64,000 bases of DNA. Source: Amaranthus tricolor. Taxonomy: Eukaryota; Streptophyta; Magnoliopsida; Caryophyllales; Amaranthaceae. The notes under the pieces were generated by a model. That model was not told the origin of the DNA, made no database searches, and saw nothing but the letters and a program-made list of their open reading frames with translations. Position numbers and translations under genes: made by a program. Below are positions 10,887 to 21,400 of the stretch, piece by piece. Position 1 is the stretch's first letter. Each line of letters starts with the position of its first letter. Location of the stretch: the NCBI RefSeq assembly GCF_026212465.1, contig NC_080063.1, positions 1,056,501 to 1,120,500 on the forward strand. The letters run 5' to 3'.

Positions 10887-13800
10887 TGGCAAACTGGTTA
10901 AGGAAAGCTATTAGTTTAGGATCACCTAATAATATAATTCAAAGTAGTGAAGTTCATATAGAAAAGAACTTTTCAAATTGGGAAATTCCAAAAGAAAATC
11001 TTACAAAAATTTATCATATAGGCATTACTGATTTTAAGACTGCATTTAGCATCAAAACTCATGAAGAGACTAGAAGCATTCAAAAAGAATCTGAAACTAT
11101 GCATTTACTTTCAGAATCCAGCATTAAAGCTTATCTCAAACACAGATTTAGATTCATTCATTTTGGCCTTGTTCAAATAGGAATAAAACCATTAGTTCAT
11201 AAAGGAGTTGATTGTCCAATTTTCCTAGCTCTCAGAGACGATCGACTTAATAATTATAAAGATTCTGTTTTGGCTATGATTCAAACTAATATCTGTAATG
11301 GCCCAATATATTTCAATTGTTTTCCAAACTTTACAGTAGATCTTCAAGACCCATTAATCTTATCTTCATTAATTTTAGATATTCAAATTTTAAATAATAA
11401 ATTTAAAGAGTTTGCTAGAAATTTTGCAATTGTTTTCCGTGTTTATTTTAGATTAATGAATTCCACAGTTAATCCAAAATTCATACATGAGGCTTCTTCA
11501 AAAGAAGAAACTATTTTTATAGAGGTTCATGCTGAGAATACTAAATCAATAGTTTCTACAGCAAAAACCTTGAGATGGGATCAAATTTCTATTCCTGAGA
11601 CATTTCAATTCTCAAATCCAATGCCTCCTAGAAACATAAGACAAGAAATAGAATGCATTGAGGAAGACGAAAATAAAGTTCTTATAAGGTTTGGGTCTAT
11701 GAGAGAATTATCTAGTTCTCCTTGTACTTCTTCTTCCAACTATCCACGAAGATCTTTTTCTTTTCCTCAAAAAACAACTTCAGTCATTTCTGAACCAATC
11801 AAAGTCAGATATAAATCTCCTATTCCTGAATATGAAGCAAATGCTTCTCAAACTTCTCAAATCTCTTCATCTAGACCTGCATCTCCCACAATGTCTGATA
11901 TGCAAAATTTTGACTCTATCAATACAATTACTAAAGATTTTGAAATAGATAAAAACTATCTAAGAGATGAATTTAATTCCTCTCACAATGCTGAACATCG
12001 AGATTGGTTTAGATCTTTTTCTCGCTCCTTTAAAGACTCAATAAGAGATGTATGGTATAAAGATATGAATACTATTCAAATTAATATCCCGTTTTTTACA
12101 TGGTTTTTATTGTTTTGTGAAAAACAAGGTATTGCTAATCCATATTCTCAAAATCACATATTTGTACAAACCAAACTTCAAAAAAATTGGGTTTTGAAGG
12201 ATGGACAAACAATTAGTTCAGTTCATCCACCATTACAAAATATTACTTTTCCCTATTATGACCGTGAAATAAAGGCTAGTCCTTTTAAAGAAGGAAGAGT
12301 AGATCAAACAGATAAAACTCCAAATGTAGAAGACATCATTAAAATTTATCATCAAAATAATTTTACAAATCAAATCCTTCATACCGTTGCTACACAAGTA
12401 GATCAACTTTCAAATAAGGTTGATAATTTACAAAAAGAAACCTCTAGATCCATAGCCCCTAATACGATTGCATCATTAGGATCTAATAAGGTTTCTGCAC
12501 CGCATTTCAAACCACCAGGATTAACTATACCTATGACTCAAATGTTTCCAAAAAATGGTTTTACTTCTTCTAACTCTAATTCTGCAGTGTTAGATAAAAT
12601 TCAAAAATCTTTACAAAAATTAGCAGATAGTCCAAGTCATATTAAGGTTTTGAGTAAATATCAAAGTTCAGAGATATCTTCTGATGAAGAAAATTCTGAG
12701 TCTTTAATCATTTCAAAAGTTGCAAAGCAATTTCAAGAATCTGATAATGATCCTCATCAAATTAATAAAATACGATCATCTTGGAAGAATATCCCTACAA
12801 AAAACTATTATCCTAGGCCTACTCCTGTTGATCTTCAATATGAAGAAAGGTCTACATTTACCTCCAAATCCTTTTCCCCAGATATGATCCATGAATGGAA
12901 CATAGATGGAAAATCTGATTATGAAATTCTTAATACTCTTCAAAATATGGGAATGGCTATTGTAGCTTACAAGGCAAAACCTTTGGATGAACAAATAATT
13001 TTTGGTTTTATTATATCAGGTTTTACTGGGCAATTAAAAAACTGGTGGGATAATCTTCTCACTTTACAAGACAGATTAGAAATTTTGAATCACGTTACTG
13101 ACATCATGGATGATCAAGGAAATGTATTTCAAAAATCTGACTGCTGTGATTTCTTAATCATAGTTATTGCCTTTCATTTTGTCGGTAACCCTACTCAAAC
13201 TCTTTCTTCTGGAGAAACGATTTTACAAAATTTACGTTGCCCAACTTTAAGTGACTATAGATGGTATAAAGATACCTTCTTTAGTTATGTTTTACAAAGA
13301 CAAGATTGCAATCAAAGTTTTTGGAAAGAAAAATTTATATCAGGACTACCAAAATTATTTGCTCAAAGAATTTTTAGAAAAATAGCTGAACATGATACAG
13401 ATAAAGAACAAGCTCTTAATAATACTACTTATGGAGGACTTTTCGCTTTCATTAAAAAGGAAGGTCTTTCTTTATGTGAAGAACTCAAACTCCAAGCCAA
13501 ATATACCTCTGAAAAGAAACAATCTAGGAGAGAAATTGGATGTTTCTGTGAAGCATTTGGTATGGAAGCTATTAGAGCTCCCTCTACAAAAAAGAAAATT
13601 AAAAAACAATTTTCTAAATTTTCAAAAGATAAAAATAAAAATTCTTATCCTTCTTATTATCGAAAGAAACGAGGAAAGAAAAATTTCGGAAATTTCCGAA
13701 AATCAAACAAAGCTTTCAAAATCTTTTGTTATTCGTGTGGAAAACCTGGACATAAAGCAAATGCTTGTACCACAAAGAAAAAGATTCAAGAATTATTTAT

Positions 13801-16426
13801 TAACGACTCTGAGCTAGGAGATAAAATATCCAAAATATTATTACAAACCCCTGAGTCTACTTCTTCTTCTTCTTCAGAAAAGGAAGATGACGAAATTTTA
13901 CAAATTAATGATCAAACTTCTGATTCTGAATCTTCGATTTCTTCCTCTCCTATCAAATGCATTAATGTTTTAACAGATAAAGAGAAAAATGTGGAATTTC
14001 TTTTTGATCTCGTTGACAAAATCCAAGATAAAGAGATCAAAAGAGAAACCCTTTTGAAACTCAAAACTATGGTTTTGGGTGAAACCTCTACCTCTAAAAA
14101 CAAAGAAAGTATTCCAATTCCTCAAATTGAACCTTTCAATATTTCAAAATTATTAGAAAAATACTCTTCCAAAGAAATGACTTCTAAATTAATTCCTATT
14201 AAGAATCAAACTCTTTCGGTCAAAGATCTTCAACTTGAAATAAATAAAATCAAAGAAGACATCATTTCTATCAAAAATAGTTTAAAGCATTTAGAAATCA
14301 AAGATTTCGAACTTGAAACAAAATTATCTATTTTAGAAAACCCCATCTATAAAGAAAATCTTTCTTTGGGAAAAGAGAAAGTTAATGGGGATGATGATGA
14401 TTTTATCACTGTTATTAATAAAATTAATTTTCAAAAATGGTATGCACCAGTTACTTTTCAAATTGGAGATTTTCAAAAAACCTATATTGCTTTAATTGAT
14501 AGTGGAGCGGATCAAAATTGCTTAAGGGAAGGATTAGTCCCAACTAAATTTTATGAAAAAACAAAAACTCGGTTATATAGTGCAAATAGTTCACCCATGG
14601 ATATTAAATATAAAATTTCAAAAGGAAAGATCATAAATGAAAATTATAGTTTTACTAATACTTTCATTATTATTAATGATATTAAGGAAGAAATAATATT
14701 AGGCACTCCCTTTTTAACACAAATTTATCCTTTTTGGGTTGATGACAAAGGTGTTCATACAAAAATTTTAGGGAAACAATTATCATTTCCTTTTTTAAGT
14801 CCCATGTTACAAAAAGATATTAATTTATTACAAAATTCTTCAGTAATACAAAGTATAAATTTAATAAAACAAAAAGAATTTCAAATTTCTTCTTTAAAAG
14901 AAGAAATTTCTTTTCAAAGGATTGAAGAACAATTACAACAATCAAAATTGCAACAAAAAATTTTTAATTTAGAAAATATTTTAAAATCAAAAGTTTGTGC
15001 TGATATTCCAAATGCCTTTTGGGATAGAAAAAGGCATATTGTCACATTGCCATATGAAAAAGATTTCTCTGAAAAAAATATTCCTACAAAAGCTAGACCC
15101 ATCCAAATGAATTCTGAGCATCTTGAATTCTGCAAGAAAGAAATTCAAACTCTTTTAGATAAAAAATTAATAACTCCATCCAAATCTCCTTGGAGCTGTG
15201 CAGCATTTTATGTTATGAATGCAGCAGAAAAAGAAAGAGGAGTTCCTAGATTAGTTATTAATTACAAACCTTTAAACAAAGTTCTTCAATGGATAAGATA
15301 TCCAATCCCAAATAAAAGAGATTTAATTAATCGCTTATATAAAGCCAAAATATTTTCAAAATTTGATATGAAATCTGGTTTCTGGCAAATACAAATTGCT
15401 AAAGAAGATAGGTATAAAACTGCATTCACGGTACCATTTGGACATTATGAGTGGAATGTAATGCCTTTTGGACTTAAAAATGCTCCTTCTGAATTTCAAC
15501 ATATAATGAATGATATTTTCAATCAATTTTCTTCATTCATAATTGTTTATATAGATGATGTTTTAATTTTTTCTCATGATATTGATCAACATTTCAAACA
15601 TTTACATATATTTCTAAACACTGTTGAAAAAAATGGTTTAGTAGTTTCTGCCACTAAAATGAAATTATTTCAAACAAAAATTAGATTTTTGGGACATGAC
15701 ATTTATAAAGGAACAATCAAGCCAATTACAAGGTCTTTAGAATTTGCAGAAAAATTCCCTAACGAAATTAAAGACAAAACCCAGTTACAAAGATTTTTGG
15801 GATGTCTAAATTATATATCAGATTTTTTCCCAAAGCTCAGACAAATTTGCATGCCCCTCTTTCAAAGACTTCAAAAAAATCCGCCTCCCTGGTCAGAAAT
15901 TCATACTAAGACTATTATTGAATTAAAACAAAAAATCAAATCACTTCCATGTCTAGGCATTCCAGATCCATCTGCATTCATGATAGTAGAAACAGATGCA
16001 TCAGAAATAGGATATGGTGGCATATTAAAACAAAGAATAGATACAAAAGAACAATTAGTTAGATTTCATTCAGGTCTCTGGCTCGGACCTCAAAAAAATT
16101 ATTCTACCATTAAAAAGGAAATTTTATCTATAGTACTATGCGTTTCAAAATTTCAAGATGATCTTTACAACAAAAAATTTTTGATAAGGATCGACTGCAA
16201 ATCTGCAAAAGAGGTTCTAGAAAAGGATGTCAAAAACATTGTTTCTAAACAAATTTTTGCAAGATGGCAAGCAATTTTATCAGTATTTGATTTTCAAATA
16301 GAGCATATAAGAGGCGAAAGTAACTCTCTCCCTGATTTCTTAACTAGAGAATTTCTACAGGGACATCATAATGCCAAGGAAGAAGAATCAGCAAGAAAAA
16401 CTCAAAGGGTTCCAGAGTTCAGATGA
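10886..16426 (+). CDS. ORF1 polyprotein MP-CP-PR-RT-RH, unit 1
   Basis: Intact 1846-aa pararetroviral polyprotein. The start is the first in-frame ATG; the frame is open 26 codons further up to a TTG, but that is not a plausible plant start. Order by residue: 30K-type movement protein (about 1-260, with a VDLQDPLILSSLILDI segment near 155-170); Ser/Pro-rich linker; an aromatic WFRSF...WFLLF segment (about 373-411); coiled coil (about 490-520); capsid region with acidic start and FTGQLKNWWDN (about 710-725); CCHC finger C-X2-C-X4-H-X4-C at 948-961; acidic Ser-rich stretch; two coiled coils (about 1110-1153 and 1322-1368); aspartic protease DSGA at 1205; RT with YIDD at 1555-1558; RNase H with D1704, E1745, D1770 and D1817. 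No integrase. All catalytic residues are present, so it is potentially functional. Where the polyprotein is cleaved cannot be seen. Confidence 0.95.
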   Translation: MANWLRKAISLGSPNNIIQSSEVHIEKNFSNWEIPKENLTKIYHIGITDFKTAFSIKTHEETRSIQKESETMHLLSESSIKAYLKHRFRFIHFGLVQIGIKPLVHKGVDCPIFLALRDDRLNNYKDSVLAMIQTNICNGPIYFNCFPNFTVDLQDPLILSSLILDIQILNNKFKEFARNFAIVFRVYFRLMNSTVNPKFIHEASSKEETIFIEVHAENTKSIVSTAKTLRWDQISIPETFQFSNPMPPRNIRQEIECIEEDENKVLIRFGSMRELSSSPCTSSSNYPRRSFSFPQKTTSVISEPIKVRYKSPIPEYEANASQTSQISSSRPASPTMSDMQNFDSINTITKDFEIDKNYLRDEFNSSHNAEHRDWFRSFSRSFKDSIRDVWYKDMNTIQINIPFFTWFLLFCEKQGIANPYSQNHIFVQTKLQKNWVLKDGQTISSVHPPLQNITFPYYDREIKASPFKEGRVDQTDKTPNVEDIIKIYHQNNFTNQILHTVATQVDQLSNKVDNLQKETSRSIAPNTIASLGSNKVSAPHFKPPGLTIPMTQMFPKNGFTSSNSNSAVLDKIQKSLQKLADSPSHIKVLSKYQSSEISSDEENSESLIISKVAKQFQESDNDPHQINKIRSSWKNIPTKNYYPRPTPVDLQYEERSTFTSKSFSPDMIHEWNIDGKSDYEILNTLQNMGMAIVAYKAKPLDEQIIFGFIISGFTGQLKNWWDNLLTLQDRLEILNHVTDIMDDQGNVFQKSDCCDFLIIVIAFHFVGNPTQTLSSGETILQNLRCPTLSDYRWYKDTFFSYVLQRQDCNQSFWKEKFISGLPKLFAQRIFRKIAEHDTDKEQALNNTTYGGLFAFIKKEGLSLCEELKLQAKYTSEKKQSRREIGCFCEAFGMEAIRAPSTKKKIKKQFSKFSKDKNKNSYPSYYRKKRGKKNFGNFRKSNKAFKIFCYSCGKPGHKANACTTKKKIQELFINDSELGDKISKILLQTPESTSSSSSEKEDDEILQINDQTSDSESSISSSPIKCINVLTDKEKNVEFLFDLVDKIQDKEIKRETLLKLKTMVLGETSTSKNKESIPIPQIEPFNISKLLEKYSSKEMTSKLIPIKNQTLSVKDLQLEINKIKEDIISIKNSLKHLEIKDFELETKLSILENPIYKENLSLGKEKVNGDDDDFITVINKINFQKWYAPVTFQIGDFQKTYIALIDSGADQNCLREGLVPTKFYEKTKTRLYSANSSPMDIKYKISKGKIINENYSFTNTFIIINDIKEEIILGTPFLTQIYPFWVDDKGVHTKILGKQLSFPFLSPMLQKDINLLQNSSVIQSINLIKQKEFQISSLKEEISFQRIEEQLQQSKLQQKIFNLENILKSKVCADIPNAFWDRKRHIVTLPYEKDFSEKNIPTKARPIQMNSEHLEFCKKEIQTLLDKKLITPSKSPWSCAAFYVMNAAEKERGVPRLVINYKPLNKVLQWIRYPIPNKRDLINRLYKAKIFSKFDMKSGFWQIQIAKEDRYKTAFTVPFGHYEWNVMPFGLKNAPSEFQHIMNDIFNQFSSFIIVYIDDVLIFSHDIDQHFKHLHIFLNTVEKNGLVVSATKMKLFQTKIRFLGHDIYKGTIKPITRSLEFAEKFPNEIKDKTQLQRFLGCLNYISDFFPKLRQICMPLFQRLQKNPPPWSEIHTKTIIELKQKIKSLPCLGIPDPSAFMIVETDASEIGYGGILKQRIDTKEQLVRFHSGLWLGPQKNYSTIKKEILSIVLCVSKFQDDLYNKKFLIRIDCKSAKEVLEKDVKNIVSKQIFARWQAILSVFDFQIEHIRGESNSLPDFLTREFLQGHHNAKEEESARKTQRVPEFR

Positions 16427-17675
16427 TTACGAAATGGAACCAGATCCAAAACCAAACAAAACAGAACAAAATAAATTTTCATCCTCCAAAAATCTTCAAA
16501 CTACCCTATCCATTTCAAACAAATTTACTCAACTAAATGATTTTCCCCCACTTCCATATTCACAAATTGTTCAAGAGCCTACTACACAAAATATTATTTC
16601 AAATTCAAAACAAAAAGAACCAACTACAAAAATACCAACACAAAGCTTTACCAAATCTGCATACATTACAAAAACCGAAATAGAAAATGTATATCTCACT
16701 AATTTTACAATTCCTCAAAGCCCACAAATTATTAATTCCATCAATCAAAAAACTTTTCCAAAAGGTTGCGAATGGATACCAGAAAATCGTTTTAAAACTC
16801 AAAGGTTTTATGAATTTATTTTAGTAGATTCAAACTCTGTTGAAATCCAACATATCAAGGATTCTTCAGAAAAAATAATTTATTCAAAATGTATTTTTAA
16901 GAAAATTATTTCGTCTGTAGAATGGGGAGACCCTTATGCAGAACGAATTTTTTCAAAAAGATTTTTCCCTCAAAATTACTCATACTATGATTACAAAATG
17001 GCCTGGTATAGAGCATTTTTATTCAGACCATTTGATCATTCATGGTTTTTTATATTTGACAAATATTGTCCAAAGAAATATCCTATGTGGTTTTATCATT
17101 GGTGGTATTTATTTGGACCAACTCCTCAAATTTATCCAAAAGAATGCAATGAGGGTTTCACAACTTTTGTTGCCAATTCAAATTATCAAGCTTATGAAAC
17201 TCCAGTCATGTTTCATGCAGAATTTAAAATTCCATGGATTCTATGTTGGAGTTACTGTTTCAAACAACACCTTCCACGTCCATATCCATATTCATTAATA
17301 AGAGAATTCAAAATTAAATGGTGGGACAAATTTACCTTAGAAATTTGTTCAACAAAAAATGTTATCTCCTTTTTTCAAACCGGTATAAAAATGGAATACC
17401 AATCTCCATCAACCACCAACAAACCTTCACCCTCAAAAGCAACATCAAATTCAAACTCTCCTCAACACAATAAAAATCCCAAAGTAGAAAGTCCAAATTC
17501 AGAATCATTATCTAAAGTCCAGAAAGCTATTCTCAAAAAGATTCTTGAAGATCCACAATATGCAAAGAAAATATTATCAGAAGAATCCTCTGATGAGATT
17601 TTATCGGAGTTTTCAAATGAGTCTTATGATCCAACATTTGGTGGCCCATTTGCTCAAGATCCATACGACTTTTAA
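16371..17675 (+). CDS. ORF2 protein, function unknown, unit 1
   Basis: 434 aa, starting in the +1 frame 56 nt before the ORF1 stop; A at -3 of the ATG. Residues 1-40 are basic then charged (MPRKKNQQ). A DFPPLPYSQI motif follows near 60. The core (about 203-258) is strikingly aromatic, with YDYKMAWYRAF, HSWFFIF and WFYHWWYLFG blocks. The C-terminal 95 residues are Ser/Pro/Asn rich and acidic, ending in DPYDF. It has no signal peptide or clear membrane helix. A second ORF of unknown function at this position is a known trait of florendovirus-type EPRVs. It does not look like the caulimovirid transactivator. The only clear residue change in this copy is F at codon 297 (window 17259), where the later copies have L. 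How it is translated (reinitiation, spliced or subgenomic RNA) is not evident. Confidence 0.88.
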   Translation: MPRKKNQQEKLKGFQSSDDYEMEPDPKPNKTEQNKFSSSKNLQTTLSISNKFTQLNDFPPLPYSQIVQEPTTQNIISNSKQKEPTTKIPTQSFTKSAYITKTEIENVYLTNFTIPQSPQIINSINQKTFPKGCEWIPENRFKTQRFYEFILVDSNSVEIQHIKDSSEKIIYSKCIFKKIISSVEWGDPYAERIFSKRFFPQNYSYYDYKMAWYRAFLFRPFDHSWFFIFDKYCPKKYPMWFYHWWYLFGPTPQIYPKECNEGFTTFVANSNYQAYETPVMFHAEFKIPWILCWSYCFKQHLPRPYPYSLIREFKIKWWDKFTLEICSTKNVISFFQTGIKMEYQSPSTTNKPSPSKATSNSNSPQHNKNPKVESPNSESLSKVQKAILKKILEDPQYAKKILSEESSDEILSEFSNESYDPTFGGPFAQDPYDF

Positions 17676-18415
17676 TATTGAGTTCACAAAAGTTCAATTC
17701 AAATGTTCAACAACTCAAATTAATTCATCCGAAAGCACAAACGTAAGCAATGACGAAATCAAAAGTATCATTCAAATGTTCAACAACTCAAATTAATTCA
17801 TCCGGAAGCACAAACGTAAGCAATGACGAAATCAAAAGCATCTCCAACAGTAATTCAAAGCATCTTCAACAGTAAAGCATCTCCAACAGTGATTCAAAGC
17901 ATCTTCAACAGTAAAGCATCTTCAATAGTAATTCAAAGCATCTTCTACAGTATTATAGTGTAACTTTAATAATTATGTTTGTACTATTTCTCTTTAATTT
18001 CTTATTGGAAGAGCAGATTGCACCTTATCTCTTCCTTTGTGTATAAATAAAGTGTCTAGCTCTAAGATGAGAGCATCCTGTAATTTTCTTTTGTTTAAGT
18101 CTTATCTCAAATAAATCTAACTTTCTTTACTTATCTTATTATTATCAATTATATAATAAGATTTATATCCACAAAATTATTAAATTATTTTCTCTATCGA
18201 TCCTGTACTCCCTATTGGTATCAGAGCCAGTAAGTTATTAAATTGATTAATTGTGCATTTATTAAATTGCATTTGTATTGAGTGTTGGTAAAGTGCTTGG
18301 TCAGCCTAATTAAGTTGTTGGTAAGCCATTTTAAGTCTTGGTGTTCTCGGTTAGGTGGTCCCACTGTTCCCATTCAATTCAGTCATATTTAGTTTATGCA
18401 ACATTTAATTTATTA
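17676..18415 (+). promoter_or_regulatory. Viral intergenic region, unit 2
   Basis: Same element order as unit 1: as-1-like sites 17741-17755 and 17814-17828, TATA box 18042-18049, AATAAA 18110-18115, uORF 18396-18416. It carries A at 17732, as in unit 1. It lies between two intact ORF sets, so RNA started at the unit 1 promoter could end at this poly(A) signal. Confidence 0.87.
18216..18229 (+). promoter_or_regulatory. tRNA-Met primer-binding site, unit 2
   Basis: Intact 14-nt match TGGTATCAGAGCCA. The interval 10686-18215 from the previous site is one complete genome by the usual caulimovirid numbering. Confidence 0.93.
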
Positions 18416-21400
18416 ATGGCAAACTGGTTAAGGAAAGCTATTAGTTTAGGATCACCTAATAATATAATTCAAAGTAGTGAAGTTCATATAGAAAAGAACT
18501 TTTCAAATTGGGAAATTCCAAAAGAAAATCTTACAAAAATTTATCATATAGGCATTACTGATTTTAAGACTGCATTTAGCATCAAAACTCATGAAGAGAC
18601 TAGAAGCATTCAAAAAGAATCTGAAACTATGCATTTACTTTCAGAATCCAGCATTAAAGCTTATCTCAAACACAGATTTAGATTCATTCATTTTGGCCTT
18701 GTTCAAATAGGAATAAAACCATTAGTTCATAAAGGAGTTGATTGTCCAATTTTCCTAGCTCTCAGAGACGATCGACTTAATAATTATAAAGATTCTGTTT
18801 TGGCTATGATTCAAACTAATATCTGTAATGGCCCAATATATTTCAATTGTTTTCCAAACTTTACAGTAGATCTTCAAGACCCATTAATCTTATCTTCATT
18901 AATTTTAGATATTCAAATTTTAAATAATAAATTTAAAGAGTTTGCTAGAAATTTTGCAATTGTTTTCCGTGTTTATTTTAGATTAATGAATTCCACAGTT
19001 AATCCAAAATTCATACATGAGGCTTCTTCAAAAGAAGAAACTATTTTTATAGAGGTTCATGCTGAGAATACTAAATCAATAGTTTCTACAGCAAAAACCT
19101 TGAGATGGGATCAAATTTCTATTCCTGAGACATTTCAATTCTCAAATCCAATGCCTCCTAGAAACATAAGACAAGAAATAGAATGCATTGAGGAAGACGA
19201 AAATAAAGTTCTTATAAGGTTTGGGTCTATGAGAGAATTATCTAGTTCTCCTTGTACTTCTTCTTCCAACTATCCACGAAGATCTTTTTCTTTTCCTCAA
19301 AAAACAACTTCAGTCATTTCTGAACCAATCAAAGTCAGATATAAATCTCCTATTCCTGAATATGAAGCAAATGCTTCTCAAACTTCTCAAATCTCTTCAT
19401 CTAGACCTGCATCTCCCACAATGTCTGATATGCAAAATTTTGACTCTATCAATACAATTACTAAAGATTTTGAAATAGATAAAAACTATCTAAGAGATGA
19501 ATTTAATTCCTCTCACAATGCTGAACATCGAGATTGGTTTAGATCTTTTTCTCGCTCCTTTAAAGACTCAATAAGAGATGTATGGTATAAAGATATGAAT
19601 ACTATTCAAATTAATATCCCGTTTTTTACATGGTTTTTATTGTTTTGTGAAAAACAAGGTATTGCTAATCCATATTCTCAAAATCACATATTTGTACAAA
19701 CCAAACTTCAAAAAAATTGGGTTTTGAAGGATGGACAAACACTTAGTTCAGTTCATCCACCATTACAAAATATTACTTTTCCCTATTATGACCGTGAAAT
19801 AAAGGCTAGTCCTTTTAAAGAAGGAAGAGTAGATCAAACAGATAAAACTCCAAATGTAGAAGACATCATTAAAATTTATCATCAAAATAATTTTACAAAT
19901 CAAATCCTTCATACCGTTGCTACACAAGTAGATCAACTTTCAAATAAGGTTGATAATTTACAAAAAGAAACCTCTAGATCCATAGCCCCTAATACGATTG
20001 CATCATTAGGATCTAATAAGGTTTCTGCACCGCATTTCAAACCACCAGGATTAACTATACCTATGACTCAAATGTTTCCAAAAAATGGTTTTACTTCTTC
20101 TAACTCTAATTCTGCAGTGTTAGATAAAATTCAAAAATCTTTACAAAAATTAGCAGATAGTCCAAGTCATATTAAGGTTTTGAGTAAATATCAAAGTTCA
20201 GAGATATCTTCTGATGAAGAAAATTCTGAGTCTTTAATCATTTCAAAAGTTGCAAAGCAATTTCAAGAATCTGATAATGATCCTCATCAAATTAATAAAA
20301 TACGATCATCTTGGAAGAATATCCCTACAAAAAACTATTATCCTAGGCCTACTCCTGTTGATCTTCAATATGAAGAAAGGTCTACATTTACCTCCAAATC
20401 CTTTTCCCCAGATATGATCCATGAATGGAACATAGATGGAAAATCTGATTATGAAATTCTTAATACTCTTCAAAATATGGGAATGGCTATTGTAGCTTAC
20501 AAGGCAAAACCTTTGGATGAACAAATAATTTTTGGTTTTATTATATCAGGTTTTACTGGGCAATTAAAAAACTGGTGGGATAATCTTCTCACTTTACAAG
20601 ACAGATTAGAAATTTTGAATCACGTTACTGACATCATGGATGATCAAGGAAATGTATTTCAAAAATCTGACTGCTGTGATTTCTTAATCATAGTTATTGC
20701 CTTTCATTTTGTCGGTAACCCTACTCAAACTCTTTCTTCTGGAGAAACGATTTTACAAAATTTACGTTGCCCAACTTTAAGTGACTATAGATGGTATAAA
20801 GATACCTTCTTTAGTTATGTTTTACAAAGACAAGATTGCAATCAAAGTTTTTGGAAAGAAAAATTTATATCAGGACTACCAAAATTATTTGCTCAAAGAA
20901 TTTTTAGAAAAATAGCTGAACATGATACAGATAAAGAACAAGCTCTTAATAATACTACTTATGGAGGACTTTTCGCTTTCATTAAAAAGGAAGGTCTTTC
21001 TTTATGTGAAGAACTCAAACTCCAAGCCAAATATACCTCTGAAAAGAAACAATCTAGGAGAGAAATTGGATGTTTCTGTGAAGCATTTGGTATGGAAGCT
21101 ATTAGAGCTCCCTCTACAAAAAAGAAAATTAAAAAAAAATTTTCTAAATTTTCAAAAGATAAAAATAAAAATTCTTATCCTTCTTATTATCGAAAGAAAC
21201 GAGGAAAGAAAAATTTCGGAAATTTCCGAAAATCAAACAAAGCTTTCAAAATCTTTTGTTATTCGTGTGGAAAACCTGGACATAAAGCAAATGCTTGTAC
21301 CACAAAGAAAAAGATTCAAGAATTATTTATTAACGACTCTGAGCTAGGAGATAAAATATCCAAAATATTATTACAAACCCCTGAGTCTACTTCTTCTTCT

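Noticed and set aside
13392..13817. 141-aa frame overlapping the zinc-finger region (also at 20922, 28452, 33493 and inverted at 35769)
   Set aside because: Shadow frame inside ORF1; repeats only because the genome repeats. Lys/Ile/Leu rich, as expected from shifted reading of A/T-rich coding DNA.
16936..17298. 120-aa frame within ORF2 (and its copies)
   Set aside because: Shadow of ORF2 in another frame with no independent start context or domain.
16371..17675. ORF2 as a caulimovirid translational transactivator or aphid transmission factor
   Set aside because: I see no motif supporting either; size and position fit only the unnamed florendovirus ORF2.
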